The notes under the pieces were generated by a model that was given only the letters and a program-made list of their open reading frames with translations, ran no database searches and was not told the DNA's origin. The position numbers were made by a program, and so were the translations under genes. 64,000 nt of DNA from Candidatus Zipacnadia bacterium (GTDB taxonomy: Bacteria > Armatimonadota > Zipacnadia > Zipacnadales > UBA5352): NCBI GenBank assembly GCA_029820295.1, contig JALGVA010000030.1, positions 1 to 64,000 of the forward strand, in the 5' to 3' direction. The stretch's first letter is position 1, and each line of letters opens with the position of its first letter. Of the stretch, positions 8,979 to 18,803 are shown piece after piece.

Positions 8979-10016
8979 TCAGCCGCGCCGGCCCAGCTCG
9001 CGGATCGCGTCGGCGTAGATCGCGATGCTCTCGACCGGCACGTTGTACGGAATGTGATTGCCCACCGCGAAGAAGTAACCCGGGCAGTCGCGCCCCAGGT
9101 CGGCGCAGCGTTGCACCTCGGCCCGAATGTCCTCTTCGCCGCCGAAGGTCAGGATGCGGCAGTCGATGTTCCCGATGATGACCTTGCTCTGCCCGTAGCG
9201 CTCGACGACGTACTCCAGGTCGGTCATGGGCTCGAAGATGAAGCCGTCGGCGCCGCAGTCGGCGAGATCGTCGATGAACTCCGTGTAGTCGCCATCCGAA
9301 CAGAACAGCAGGATGATCCCCGCATCCTTGAGCGGCTGCCACAGCCGGCGGTAGCGCGGGAAGACGTGGGCGCGGTACCACTCCGGCCGAAAGACCGCGC
9401 CTGAGGTCCAGACGATGTCGTCGTGGCAGATGAAGACCCTGCAGCCGCACTCCGCCTGCGCGCGAAACGAGGCCATGGACAGCTCGAAGAAGCCCTCGAG
9501 CACACGGTCGAAGCGCTCCTCATCAAGCGCCGCCGCGGTCAGGAACAGGTCCCAGCCAAAGGTCAGGATGCACCACGAGAAGATGGTGTTGTAGTACCCG
9601 CCGGGCACCACCGCGGTCGGCGTCTGATCCTGGGCGTTCCGCCACGTGCGGGCGAAGTGTTCGACCAGCTCATCGTGCGGCCGGATGCCGATGGCCTCGA
9701 CCGGATCGAAGCTGAGCACATCCTCGACGCCTGCGAACGGGCACACGCGGTTGTCGGTGACCTCGAAGCCGTCGCGCCAGACGGCGGTGCCCATGTGCGT
9801 GAGACGCGGCTGATTGGGCGGCGCCATGTTGAACCAGCGCAGATCGTAGTCCCACTCACGCACCAGCGCCACCGCCGCCTCGGCGGCCTGCGCCGGGTCG
9901 TACATGTCCAGCCCGGTCAGGTGCTTCACCCACGCCGGGTTCGACACGTACTCGGTGTGCGGGATGTGGTCGGGCATCTGCAGATTGAGCGCCTGCCAGC
10001 CTCGTTCGTAGCTCAT
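8979..10016 (-). CDS. Uroporphyrinogen decarboxylase (URO-D)/MtaA-like family protein
   Basis: FICHDDIVWTSGAVFRPEWYRAHVFPRYRRLWQPLKDAGIILLFCSDGD and HxC-type metal residues of URO-D-like methyltransferases. Confidence 0.8.
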   Translation of the reverse strand: MSYERGWQALNLQMPDHIPHTEYVSNPAWVKHLTGLDMYDPAQAAEAAVALVREWDYDLRWFNMAPPNQPRLTHMGTAVWRDGFEVTDNRVCPFAGVEDVLSFDPVEAIGIRPHDELVEHFARTWRNAQDQTPTAVVPGGYYNTIFSWCILTFGWDLFLTAAALDEERFDRVLEGFFELSMASFRAQAECGCRVFICHDDIVWTSGAVFRPEWYRAHVFPRYRRLWQPLKDAGIILLFCSDGDYTEFIDDLADCGADGFIFEPMTDLEYVVERYGQSKVIIGNIDCRILTFGGEEDIRAEVQRCADLGRDCPGYFFAVGNHIPYNVPVESIAIYADAIRELGRRG

Positions 10017-10183
10017 CGACGCCTCTCGCGGGCGCGGCCTGCCCGGCAGGCGGGTGGTTCGCCGCGCCCGCATCCCATCCCTGCGCCGCCGCGCGCACAG
10101 GAACGCGGGCGGACGGCGGAGAGCGCCGTTGCCGTTGTGGAGCGGCCGGGCTTCAGACCGCCGGGCTGTTTGCCGTTGCCGTG

Positions 10184-10232
10184 GCTGTTCCGTGTGATCC
10201 CGCCCACGGGCGGAATGCCACGGAACGGCAGC
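10184..10232. repeat. Two-tier intergenic hairpin (GCTGTTCCGTG...CACGGAACGGCAGC)
   Basis: Complementary arms TTCCGTG/CACGGAA with inner CCGCC/GGCGG stem between divergent genes. Confidence 0.55.
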
Positions 10233-10351
10233 TCACGCGCTCGCAGCCTTGAGACCCGCGCGACGGGAGAGAGGAGGATGCGGCGCACAGGAGGCCGACG
10301 CCTCGGTGGCGAACCTGCGCCTGCGTCAGGAGTCGCCGAAGCCGGAGGTCG

Positions 10352-11896
10352 ATGATGCGTCGCAGCACCGATCCGCAGGTCATCGAGCAGTACGCAGTCG
10401 ACGAGAGCAACACCTTCTTCGCCGAGCGTGTCGAGGCGGTGGTCTTCCCCGAAAGCGCCGATGACGTCGCTGAGGTCCTGCGCGCGGCCAACGCGTCAGG
10501 CACCCCGGTCACCGTCTCGGGCGGCGGCACCGGGCTGACGGGCGCGCGCGTTGCTACCTGCGGCGGCATCATCATGACCATGGAGCTGATGTCGCACGCG
10601 TCCGAGCGCGCTGGCTTCGAGCCGGTCGCCGGGGAGCACCAGGGGCTGGAGTACACTATCGCGCTCGACCGTGACGGGCAGCGGGCCTGGTGCCCGCCGG
10701 CGATCACGCTCGCGGCGCTCGATGCACTGCTCGCGCCCGAGCTGCTCTTCCCGCCCGCACCCACGGAGATGTCCGCCCAGCTCGGTGGCGCGGTCGCCGA
10801 GAACGCCTCAGGCGCGCGCACCTTCCGCTACGGCGCGACGCGCGAGTGGGTGGAGGCGCTGGAACTCGTGCTGCCGACGGGCGAGCAACTCCATGTGTCG
10901 CGCGGAGATGTCACCGCGCAGGTCCGGACGCTCCGCTTCGCCTCGCTCGACGGAACGCAACACGAGGTCACTGCTCCCTCCTACGGCATGCCCGCGACCA
11001 AGAACGCGGCGGGCCTTTACGCCGCCGACGGCATGGACCTCATCGACCTGTTCGTGGGCTCGGAGGGCATCCTCGGCGTGGTCACCGCGGCGCTGGTGCG
11101 CGTGACCCAGCGCCCGGACCTGGTCTCCGACACCGCGTTCTTCGCCACCGAGGAGGCGGCCATCGCGCACGCGGATGCGCTGCGCGATGCGGCCCGCCAG
11201 GGTGCGCCGATCGTCTCCATCGAGTTCTACGACCCCGGCGCCCTGCGCTTCATGGCCGACCAGCCGCAGGTGCGGCCCGAGCACCAGGCGGCGATCTTCA
11301 CCGAGGTTGCGGTCGATGACCCGAACGCCATCGACCTGCTGGCGGAGATCATCGAGGCGAGCGACCCGCTGGACGACTGGTTCGCCGATTCCGAGCGTGA
11401 TCGCGCGGCCCAGCGCGACTTCCGCCATGCGCTGCCCGAGAACGTCAACACCTGGCTGCGCGCGCACGGGACGAACAAGCTGTGCACCGACTACGCGGTC
11501 CCGGCGGAGGCCTTCGAGGCGATGATGGACGCCTACCACGAGGCGCTGGCGCGCTTCCTGGAGATTACCGGCCGTCCGGACGAGTCGGCGGTGCTCTTCG
11601 GGCACATCGGCAACTACCACCTGCACGTGGACTTCCTGCCCGCCGATGCCGCTGAGGAGGCCGCCGCGATGGAGCAGTACATATTCCTCGCGCGTACCGC
11701 CATCGGCCTTGGCGGCACCATCACCGCCGAGCACGGTGTGGGCAAGAAGGCCCTGCCCATCGGCGGGCGGCCGGTGCCCTACCTTGAGCTGATGTACGGG
11801 CCGGAGGGCCTCGAGGAGATCGCCGCCGCCAAGCGCGCGCTCGACCCGGCGTGGATCCTGAACCCGGGGAACATGGTCCCGGGCGGGTGCGGATGA
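10352..11896 (+). CDS. FAD-binding oxidase/dehydrogenase (glycolate oxidase GlcD-like, FAD_binding_4)
   Basis: PVTVSGGGTGLTGARV FAD-binding signature, SEGILGVVTAALVRV, GHIGNYHLHVDF, TAEHGVGKKAL. Confidence 0.9.
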   Translation: MMRRSTDPQVIEQYAVDESNTFFAERVEAVVFPESADDVAEVLRAANASGTPVTVSGGGTGLTGARVATCGGIIMTMELMSHASERAGFEPVAGEHQGLEYTIALDRDGQRAWCPPAITLAALDALLAPELLFPPAPTEMSAQLGGAVAENASGARTFRYGATREWVEALELVLPTGEQLHVSRGDVTAQVRTLRFASLDGTQHEVTAPSYGMPATKNAAGLYAADGMDLIDLFVGSEGILGVVTAALVRVTQRPDLVSDTAFFATEEAAIAHADALRDAARQGAPIVSIEFYDPGALRFMADQPQVRPEHQAAIFTEVAVDDPNAIDLLAEIIEASDPLDDWFADSERDRAAQRDFRHALPENVNTWLRAHGTNKLCTDYAVPAEAFEAMMDAYHEALARFLEITGRPDESAVLFGHIGNYHLHVDFLPADAAEEAAAMEQYIFLARTAIGLGGTITAEHGVGKKALPIGGRPVPYLELMYGPEGLEEIAAAKRALDPAWILNPGNMVPGGCG

Positions 11897-11976
11897 GCGG
11901 GCAGAGGACTCGCACACTCGAAGGCGAACTCGACATGCCCGTGCGCATTCTGCTCGACCGCAAGCCGAATGGATGA
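11893..11976 (+). CDS. Possible 27-aa microORF between FAD oxidase and thyX (ATGA overlap)
   Basis: ATG overlaps the upstream stop; reads MSGQRTRTLEGELDMPVRILLDRKPNG; ends just before the thyX start. Confidence 0.25.
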   Translation: MSGQRTRTLEGELDMPVRILLDRKPNG

Positions 11977-11982
11977 CGGCTG

Positions 11983-12738
11983 GTGCCCGCCGCTGAGCCG
12001 CAGGTGACTCTCGTGCAGCACACCGAGCGCCCCGATGAGGTCATCGCGGCCGCGGCGCGGCTGTGCTATGCTGCGGACACCGAGGGGCTCTTCGAAGGCG
12101 CGGCGCAGGACGCGCATGACCTGGTGGCGCGCCTCGCGCGCATGGGCCATCACAGCCCGCTGGAGCACGCGTCGTTCACGTTCTACCTGGAGGGCGTCTC
12201 GCGTGCGCTGACCCACCAGCTTGTGCGCCACCGCATCGCCAGCTACTCACAGCGCTCGCAGCGCTACGTGGCGCACGACTCGTTCGACTACGTGGTGCCG
12301 CCCGAGCTGGCGGGGCGTACGGTGCAGGTGAACGGTCGCGCGGTGGACGCTGTTGAGTACTTCGAGGAGACCATGGCGCTCATCGCCGAGCGCTACGCGG
12401 CCCTCAACGACGCGCTCGGGCGCACCGGCGAGAGCAGCAACCAGGATGCACGCTACGTGCTGCCCAACGCGTGCGAGACGAAGATCTTCGTCACCATGAA
12501 CGCACGCGAGCTGCTGCACTTCTTCGCCGAGCGCTTGTGCCGGCGCGCGCAGTGGGAGATCCGCCGCGTGGCCGACATGATGTTGGCGCGGGTGCGGCCG
12601 GTGGCGCCCGCGACCTTCCAGGACGCCGGCCCCAAGTGCGTGCGCCTGGGGCACTGCCCGGAGGGGAAGCTGACGTGCGGGCGGTACGTCGAGATGATCC
12701 GGATCTACCGCGTCGCAGACAGGGAGACATCACCGTGA
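11983..12738 (+). CDS. thyX: FAD-dependent thymidylate synthase
   Basis: ThyX motif RHRIASYSQRSQRY, HSPLEHASFTF, RELLHFFAERLC. Confidence 0.96.
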   Translation: MPAAEPQVTLVQHTERPDEVIAAAARLCYAADTEGLFEGAAQDAHDLVARLARMGHHSPLEHASFTFYLEGVSRALTHQLVRHRIASYSQRSQRYVAHDSFDYVVPPELAGRTVQVNGRAVDAVEYFEETMALIAERYAALNDALGRTGESSNQDARYVLPNACETKIFVTMNARELLHFFAERLCRRAQWEIRRVADMMLARVRPVAPATFQDAGPKCVRLGHCPEGKLTCGRYVEMIRIYRVADRETSP

Positions 12739-13631
12739 AGACGATGGCGCAGTTGCTGGCGGAGGAGACGGTCGTGATCGCCGATGGCGCGTGGGGCACG
12801 CAGCTTACCGAACGTGGCCTTCAGCCGGGAGAGGCGCCTGAGAGCTGGGTGCTCGACCACCCCGACGCGGTGCGCGACGTCGCGGCGGCCTACGTCGCGG
12901 CGGGGGCGCAGATAGTGCTCACCGACACCTTCGGGGGCAGTCGCTTCAAGCTGGCGAAGGTGGGGCTGGACGATCAGGTCGAGGAGATCAACCGCGTCGC
13001 CACCGAGCTGTCGAAGGACGCCGCGGGCGACCGCGCGCTGGTGGTGGCCTCGATCGGCCCGACCGGCGAGTTCATGCGACCGCTGGGCCTGGTGACCGAG
13101 GACGAGATGGTCGACGTCTTCGCCGAGCAGGTGCGGGCGATGGCCGCGGGCGGCGCCGACGGCATCCTGCTGGAGACCATGACCGCCCTGGGCGAGATCA
13201 AGGCCGGCATCCGCGCCGCGAAGGAGAACTTCGACGGCCCGGTGGTCGCATCCATGACCTTCGACAGGGGCGTGAAGGGCTACGCCACCATGATGGGCGT
13301 GCGGCCCGAGCAGGCCGCCGAGGAGCTGCAGGCCGCGGGCGCGGACGTCGTCGGCAGCAACTGCGGCCACGGGATAGAGAACATGATCGAGGTCATCGCG
13401 CTGATGGCACCGGCCACCGATCTGCCGCTGTGGGCCAAGCCGAATGCGGGCATGCCCACGCTGGTCGATGGGCGCACGGTCTTCGACGAGACGCCGGCGG
13501 AGATGGCCGCGCACTTCGCCGCGCTGGTGGAGGCGGGCGCGCGCGTCATCGGCGGCTGCTGCGGCACCACGCCGGATCACATCCGGGCGCTGGTCGAGGC
13601 GCGAGCGCAGCTTGACGCACAGCACACGTGA
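12735..13631 (+). CDS. Homocysteine S-methyltransferase family protein
   Basis: DGAWGTQLTERGL, IVLTDTFGGSRFKL, VGSNCGHG, RVIGGCCGTTPDHIRAL zinc-cysteine motifs; GTG start overlaps thyX. Confidence 0.9.
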   Translation: MKTMAQLLAEETVVIADGAWGTQLTERGLQPGEAPESWVLDHPDAVRDVAAAYVAAGAQIVLTDTFGGSRFKLAKVGLDDQVEEINRVATELSKDAAGDRALVVASIGPTGEFMRPLGLVTEDEMVDVFAEQVRAMAAGGADGILLETMTALGEIKAGIRAAKENFDGPVVASMTFDRGVKGYATMMGVRPEQAAEELQAAGADVVGSNCGHGIENMIEVIALMAPATDLPLWAKPNAGMPTLVDGRTVFDETPAEMAAHFAALVEAGARVIGGCCGTTPDHIRALVEARAQLDAQHT

Positions 13632-13653
13632 CGGACACAGGAGGAGCACACAC

Positions 13654-14643
13654 ATGTCGAAGATCGGCATCGGCTTCATCGGCTGCGGCGGCATCCACCG
13701 CGCGCATGCCCCCCACGTCGTCGAGCACCCGGACGCCTTCATCGCCTGCGCGATGGACGTCAACGAGGAGGCCGTGAAGAAGCACCAGGCGGACTACGGA
13801 ACGGAGTGCGGCACCACCAGCATGGAGGAGCTGCTCGCGCGCGATGACGTGGACGCGGTCGTGGTGTGCACGCCCACGGGCTACCACCCGGACGCGGTGA
13901 TCGCGGCCGCACGGGCCGGCAAGCACGTGCTGTGCGAGAAGCCGATGGCGATGACGGTGGCGAAGTGCGAGGAGATGGCCGCCGCCTGCGACGAGGCGGG
14001 CGTGCAGCTGCAGCTCGCCTTCGTCCGGCATTACTGCAACGAGTGGCTGAAGATGCGCGAGGTCATCCACGACGGCATGATCGGCCGGCCGGTAGTGTGG
14101 CGCTCGGTCAGCGGCGGCTCGGGCGCGCCCACGCCCTGGTTCTTCGACAAAGAACTCGGCGGCGGCCCGTTCATCGACGGCGCCGTGCACAACTACGACT
14201 GGGCGCGCTTCACTTTCGGCGAAGCCGAGCGCATCTGCGCGAACCTGCGCAGGCTCAAGCAGACCACCACCGCCTGGGACACCGGCACCGCGGTCGTGGA
14301 CTTCGAGTCGGGCGACCAGCTCATCATGTGCTGGTCGTGGGGGCTGCCCGGCTTCGGCTCGACCGTTCGTGCCGATGGCGCCCATGACGTCCTCGGCCCC
14401 GGGGGCGCGATCATGTTCCCGGGCGACGGCAAACTGTCGGTGCGTCTCGAAGACGGCGAGCACTTGGTCGAGTTCGAGCCCGACACCGGCGCCGACTGGT
14501 TCCGGCGGCAGATGGCGCACTTCATTGAGTGCGTGCAGACCGGCCGGCAGCCGCAGGTCGGCGCCCGCGAGGGCATCGAGGCCACGCGCATCGCCGAGAC
14601 CATCCTGAACATCGGCGACCGGCCCGGCGTGGTCGAATTGTAG
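13654..14643 (+). CDS. Gfo/Idh/MocA family oxidoreductase
   Basis: N-terminal Rossmann IGIGFIGCGGIHRAH and GKHVLCEKPMAMT. Confidence 0.92.
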   Translation: MSKIGIGFIGCGGIHRAHAPHVVEHPDAFIACAMDVNEEAVKKHQADYGTECGTTSMEELLARDDVDAVVVCTPTGYHPDAVIAAARAGKHVLCEKPMAMTVAKCEEMAAACDEAGVQLQLAFVRHYCNEWLKMREVIHDGMIGRPVVWRSVSGGSGAPTPWFFDKELGGGPFIDGAVHNYDWARFTFGEAERICANLRRLKQTTTAWDTGTAVVDFESGDQLIMCWSWGLPGFGSTVRADGAHDVLGPGGAIMFPGDGKLSVRLEDGEHLVEFEPDTGADWFRRQMAHFIECVQTGRQPQVGAREGIEATRIAETILNIGDRPGVVEL

Positions 14644-14689
14644 CCACGCTTGCCCATCATCCGGCGCGCAGCGATCGGAGTGTTTGTGC

Positions 14690-15556
14690 ATGTACATCGG
14701 AGCGACGTCGCACGTACTCATGGACGCAGGGCTGGAGGGCAGCCTGCGCGCGATGGCCCGCATGGGCTGGGAGGGCGTCGAGCTGGCCCTCCCCCATCTG
14801 CGCGAGATCGCCAACGCCGACCGCCCGGAGGCGGAGGCCGAGCGTATCGGCGCACTCGTGGCTGAACTGGGCATGCGCATGCCGCAGGTACATTTTGAGG
14901 TCGCGGAGATGGGGTCGCTCGATGCCGAGAAGCGCAACGCCGACCTGACGCTGGTCGAGCGGCACCTGGAGCTGTGCGTGCGCATGGGAATCGAGGTCGG
15001 CATCCTGCATCCGGTCGGGGGGATGCCGGCGGATCTTGACGAGTACGCACGCGTTGCGCAGACACGCGTCGACAGCTTCGCGCGTGTGGTCGAGTTCGCG
15101 GCCGGGCGCGGCTTCAGCATCGCCATCGAGAATACCTACGATCCGCACGGCGACGAGACCTCGGCGATGGGACGCCGCCGCTTCGGCTCGGTCATCCCCG
15201 ATCTGCTCGAGGTCATCGACGCGGTCGGCATGGACAACTTCGGCATCTGCCTCGACACGGGACACACGAACCTGCAGGGCATCCCGGTCGGCGAGGCGCT
15301 GCGCCAGTGCGGCGGCCGGCTCATCGCCACGCACATGAATGACAACCACGGCCACGCCGACGAGCACATCGAACCCCTGCGCGGCACACTGGACTGGCCG
15401 GCGGCCGTCGCGGCCCTGCGCGAGATCCGCTACGAGGGCATCTTCAACCTGGAGATCGGCCCCCTGCGCGGCCAGCCCATCGAGGCGCAGGAGGCGTGGC
15501 TGGAGAGCGTTCTTACGACGGCCCGCTGGCTCTTGGCCGGAGGAGGCGTGAGATGA
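14690..15556 (+). CDS. Sugar phosphate isomerase/epimerase (xylose isomerase-like TIM barrel)
   Basis: GWEGVELALPHL, FSIAIENTYDPHGDE, FGICLDTGHTNLQG, EGIFNLEIGP. Confidence 0.87.
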   Translation: MYIGATSHVLMDAGLEGSLRAMARMGWEGVELALPHLREIANADRPEAEAERIGALVAELGMRMPQVHFEVAEMGSLDAEKRNADLTLVERHLELCVRMGIEVGILHPVGGMPADLDEYARVAQTRVDSFARVVEFAAGRGFSIAIENTYDPHGDETSAMGRRRFGSVIPDLLEVIDAVGMDNFGICLDTGHTNLQGIPVGEALRQCGGRLIATHMNDNHGHADEHIEPLRGTLDWPAAVAALREIRYEGIFNLEIGPLRGQPIEAQEAWLESVLTTARWLLAGGGVR

Positions 15557-16410
15557 CCCCTGCACTGTGGACCGCGATCGTGGTGGAGCTGTCGCCGACC
15601 GAAGCCGTGAGGGCGCTCGCCGGGATCGGGTGGGAGGCCTTCGAGCTTTCCACCGAGCACCTGGTGATGATCGCCGAGGCCGAGGCGCCCGAGCAGGCGG
15701 CGGATGACCTGCGCGACGTCGCCGAGGAGCTGGGCGTGGCGATCCCGCAGGCGCACCTGCTGATCCAGGCCAACGTCGCAGCCGCCGATGACGAAGCCCG
15801 CGAGCGCGACCTGGCCACGGTCATGCGGCAGATCGTGCTGTGCGAGCGCATGGGCATAGAGGTGGGCGTGATCCACCCCGGCGGCGAACGCCCGGCGACG
15901 CTGGACGAGGAGCGCGCCGAACGCGCGCGCCGGCTGGAGAGCTTCGCGCGCCTGGCCGGCCACGCCGCGCAGCACGGCTTCGCGCTGGCGGTCGAGAACA
16001 TGACGGACGCGTCCCGCGCCACCCGCGGGGCGCTCGGTCAGCGCAGCTTCGGCGCGACCATCCCCGAACTGCACGAGCTTATCGATGCGGTGGGCGCCGA
16101 CAACGTGGGCATCTGCCTCGACGTGGGGCACGGCAATGTGCAGGGCCTCGACATGGCCGAGTCGGTGCGACAGTGTGGCGAGCGGCTCATCGCCCTGCAC
16201 ATTCAGGACAATGACGGCTCCAGCGACCAGCACCTGGCGCCCACGCGCGGCTCCATCGACTGGGAGGCCGGGATCGCGGCGCTGCGCGAGATCGGCTTCG
16301 AGGGCATCTTCAACCTCGAGATCCCCGGCGAGCGCGGGCTCCCGGTTGAGCTGACGCTCGCGCGCATGGAAGGCGTGCTCGCGGCGACGCAGTGGCTGCT
16401 CAGCCGGTAA
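15553..16410 (+). CDS. Sugar phosphate isomerase/epimerase, tandem paralog
   Basis: GWEAFELSTEHL, FALAVENMTDAS, VGICLDVGHGNVQG, EGIFNLEIPG; ATGA overlap with preceding gene. Confidence 0.86.
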   Translation: MTPALWTAIVVELSPTEAVRALAGIGWEAFELSTEHLVMIAEAEAPEQAADDLRDVAEELGVAIPQAHLLIQANVAAADDEARERDLATVMRQIVLCERMGIEVGVIHPGGERPATLDEERAERARRLESFARLAGHAAQHGFALAVENMTDASRATRGALGQRSFGATIPELHELIDAVGADNVGICLDVGHGNVQGLDMAESVRQCGERLIALHIQDNDGSSDQHLAPTRGSIDWEAGIAALREIGFEGIFNLEIPGERGLPVELTLARMEGVLAATQWLLSR

Positions 16411-16424
16411 CGGGAGGTCAGACC

Positions 16425-18647
16425 ATGCGGACGACGGCGGCAGTGGGCGTCGCGCTGACGGCGGCACTGGCGGCGACGGCCGTGAGCGCCCAGCCTGCGG
16501 ATCACTACTGGGAGCTGGGCGTGGGCTGCTACTACGGCGGCGCCGGTGGTCTCAGCGAACTCGATGTTGCGCGCTACGACTGGCTCTACCTGTGCTTCGG
16601 CAACATCGGCGCGACGCCCGAGACGGTCGAGGGCATCAACCGGCTGCTCGAGATCAACCCCGACCTGAAGATCGTCATCCGCGTCTGGCCGATCATGGGC
16701 CTGGGCGACTGCCCCGAGAACCGCTACCAGGCGACCTTCCTGCACTGCCTCTACAAGCCCGGCGTCATGCAGGGCGTGATCGACAACATCAACGCGCAGG
16801 TCTCGGTGGTGCTCGACAACATCACCAGGCCCGAGAATGTAGTCGGGCTGACTTTCCTCGAGGAGCTGCCCGGGCACTTCAGCGGCGACCCGTTCCGCAC
16901 CAACGAGACGGGCGGCTCCCTGACCTGGGACCTCGAGCGCTTCCGCGCCGAGATCGAGGCCGAGCGTGGCAAGCCCCTGGTCTGGGATGACGACACGCGC
17001 CGGTGGTGGGGCGAGAAGTGGGTGCAGGTGCTGGGCGAGATTCACGCGGCGATGAAAGAGGCCTCCGGCGGGCGGCTGGTGTGGTACTACCAGCAGACCA
17101 ACCACGCGTCGCTCGACATGGTGCCCGAGGGCACGCCGCTGGAGACGCGCATGCTCATGCCCATCCGCTGGGCCGACATCATCAAGCCCGGCCTGTGCGA
17201 CGGCTTCTTCGCCTACCCCAACAATCGCGCGATCTGGGAGCGCTACCTGCGGCTCGCGCACGACAACGACTGGGTGTTCTTCTCGCAGGTCTCGCACCCG
17301 GGGGGCATGCGCCTGTGCACGTGGGACGAGTGCCTGGCGATGGCGAAGCAGCGCGTACCGCAGAACATGGGCTACTTCCTCTACTGCCCGGGCAACTGCG
17401 CGGCGCGCAACGCGTGGAACGATGACCCGGCGTTCGCAGGGCGGCCCGAGGCGAACGTGCGCGGCGTGTCCCGCGCGGAGCACTGGCGGCATATCCTGGC
17501 GCTTGAGGACGTGGGCATGGACGTGGTGCGGGCCTATCCGCCGCTACGCCTGCACGCGGACCTGCCGCTGGAGAGCGCCAAGCCGGGCGGGATGATCCAT
17601 CCGCGCGTGATCGTCGAGAACGCACGCGAGGCCTCGTTCTTCCTCGATGCGGATGAGGCGGTCGCGCATGACGCCGAGATCACGTTGTCCGTCCCCGAGG
17701 GCTTCGCCATCGACCCCAACGCATCGGCGCCGCCGACGCTGGACCTCGGTGATATGGAACCGGGCGAGCTACGTGTGGCCGACTGGTGGGTGACCGTCCC
17801 CGAGGACTTCGACGGCACGCCGGCCGGGCCGTTCACGCTCACCGCGAAGGCCCACGAGGGCGGGGCCACCGAGATCACGCTCGCGGGTGACACGGCCATC
17901 CCGCCGGCGCAGGTGCACGAGGTGGGCGTCTCCGGCACGCAGTGGATCGAGCCGGGGTTCCGGCTGACGGGCGATGTGCAGCCGGCGGTGACCATCGAGT
18001 GCATCGAGGGCACGGTCACCAACCCCTCGCTCGGCGACGAGCGCGCGCGCGTGCGCTACGAGGGCGTACTCGAGCGCGGCATGAGGCTGGAGATGGCGCC
18101 CGCAGGCAGCACGCTGACTGTGCTGCCGCTGCTCGACGACGACGGCGCCGCGCGCGCGGACGCCGATGACCCGACCGGCTTCCGCGCCTTCGACGACGGC
18201 TACCTGGTGGCGCGCGTGCCGGTGCGACGGGAGGTACGCCCGGGCGGGACGCTGCGCGTCAGCCTCGCCGGTAAGGTCGAGGGCGGCGAGCAAAACCACG
18301 TGATCCTGCGCTTCGTGCTGGAGGGGGGCGAGACCGCCGACGTGGGCACGCTCACGAACCGCTTCGGCGAAGAGTGGCGTGAGGTGTCGGGCGAGGTGAT
18401 CGTGCCCGAGGGCGCGACCGAGCTGCAGCAGGTCTTCCTCTACCGGCTCAAGCAGCAGGGGCGTGCGTGGTACGGGCCGCTGCGCATCGAGCTGGCCGAG
18501 GCCGCGGAGGGCCAGGATGTCTCGGCACACGTGAGCGGCAGCTTCCCCACCCTGCCGCGCGGCGCCTTCACGGTGATTCGCTACGAGGATGACGACGAGC
18601 CCACGGTGCGCGCCCGGGCTCAGGTGCGGCTCGTGCTGCCGGAATAG
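16425..18647 (+). CDS. Secreted protein with TIM-barrel-like N-terminal half, unknown function
   Basis: Signal peptide MRTTAAVGVALTAALAATAVSAQ; 740 aa; no family recognised by eye. Confidence 0.7.
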   Translation: MRTTAAVGVALTAALAATAVSAQPADHYWELGVGCYYGGAGGLSELDVARYDWLYLCFGNIGATPETVEGINRLLEINPDLKIVIRVWPIMGLGDCPENRYQATFLHCLYKPGVMQGVIDNINAQVSVVLDNITRPENVVGLTFLEELPGHFSGDPFRTNETGGSLTWDLERFRAEIEAERGKPLVWDDDTRRWWGEKWVQVLGEIHAAMKEASGGRLVWYYQQTNHASLDMVPEGTPLETRMLMPIRWADIIKPGLCDGFFAYPNNRAIWERYLRLAHDNDWVFFSQVSHPGGMRLCTWDECLAMAKQRVPQNMGYFLYCPGNCAARNAWNDDPAFAGRPEANVRGVSRAEHWRHILALEDVGMDVVRAYPPLRLHADLPLESAKPGGMIHPRVIVENAREASFFLDADEAVAHDAEITLSVPEGFAIDPNASAPPTLDLGDMEPGELRVADWWVTVPEDFDGTPAGPFTLTAKAHEGGATEITLAGDTAIPPAQVHEVGVSGTQWIEPGFRLTGDVQPAVTIECIEGTVTNPSLGDERARVRYEGVLERGMRLEMAPAGSTLTVLPLLDDDGAARADADDPTGFRAFDDGYLVARVPVRREVRPGGTLRVSLAGKVEGGEQNHVILRFVLEGGETADVGTLTNRFGEEWREVSGEVIVPEGATELQQVFLYRLKQQGRAWYGPLRIELAEAAEGQDVSAHVSGSFPTLPRGAFTVIRYEDDDEPTVRARAQVRLVLPE

Positions 18648-18736
18648 GCGCCGCGTCGCGCCATCGCCCACGGTGTGATCAGCGTCTTGTGGCTCATCAC
18701 GCAAGCGGTCGCCGACCCACTGCGGAACGTAGGGAG

Positions 18737-18759
18737 GCCGGCGCGCCGCGTGCGCCGGC
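18737..18759. terminator. GC-rich hairpin between convergent genes
   Basis: GCCGGCGC-GCCGCGT-GCGCCGGC perfect 8-bp stem; no U-tract. Confidence 0.45.
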
Positions 18760-18803
18760 GGGGAAGGCCCGTCTGATTGGATGCGCGGCTGTGGCGCCAG
18801 GCG

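Noticed and set aside
13546-15126. 526-aa minus-strand ORF
   Set aside because: Antisense to Gfo/Idh oxidoreductase and isomerase genes with clear motifs; composition typical of shadow frames.
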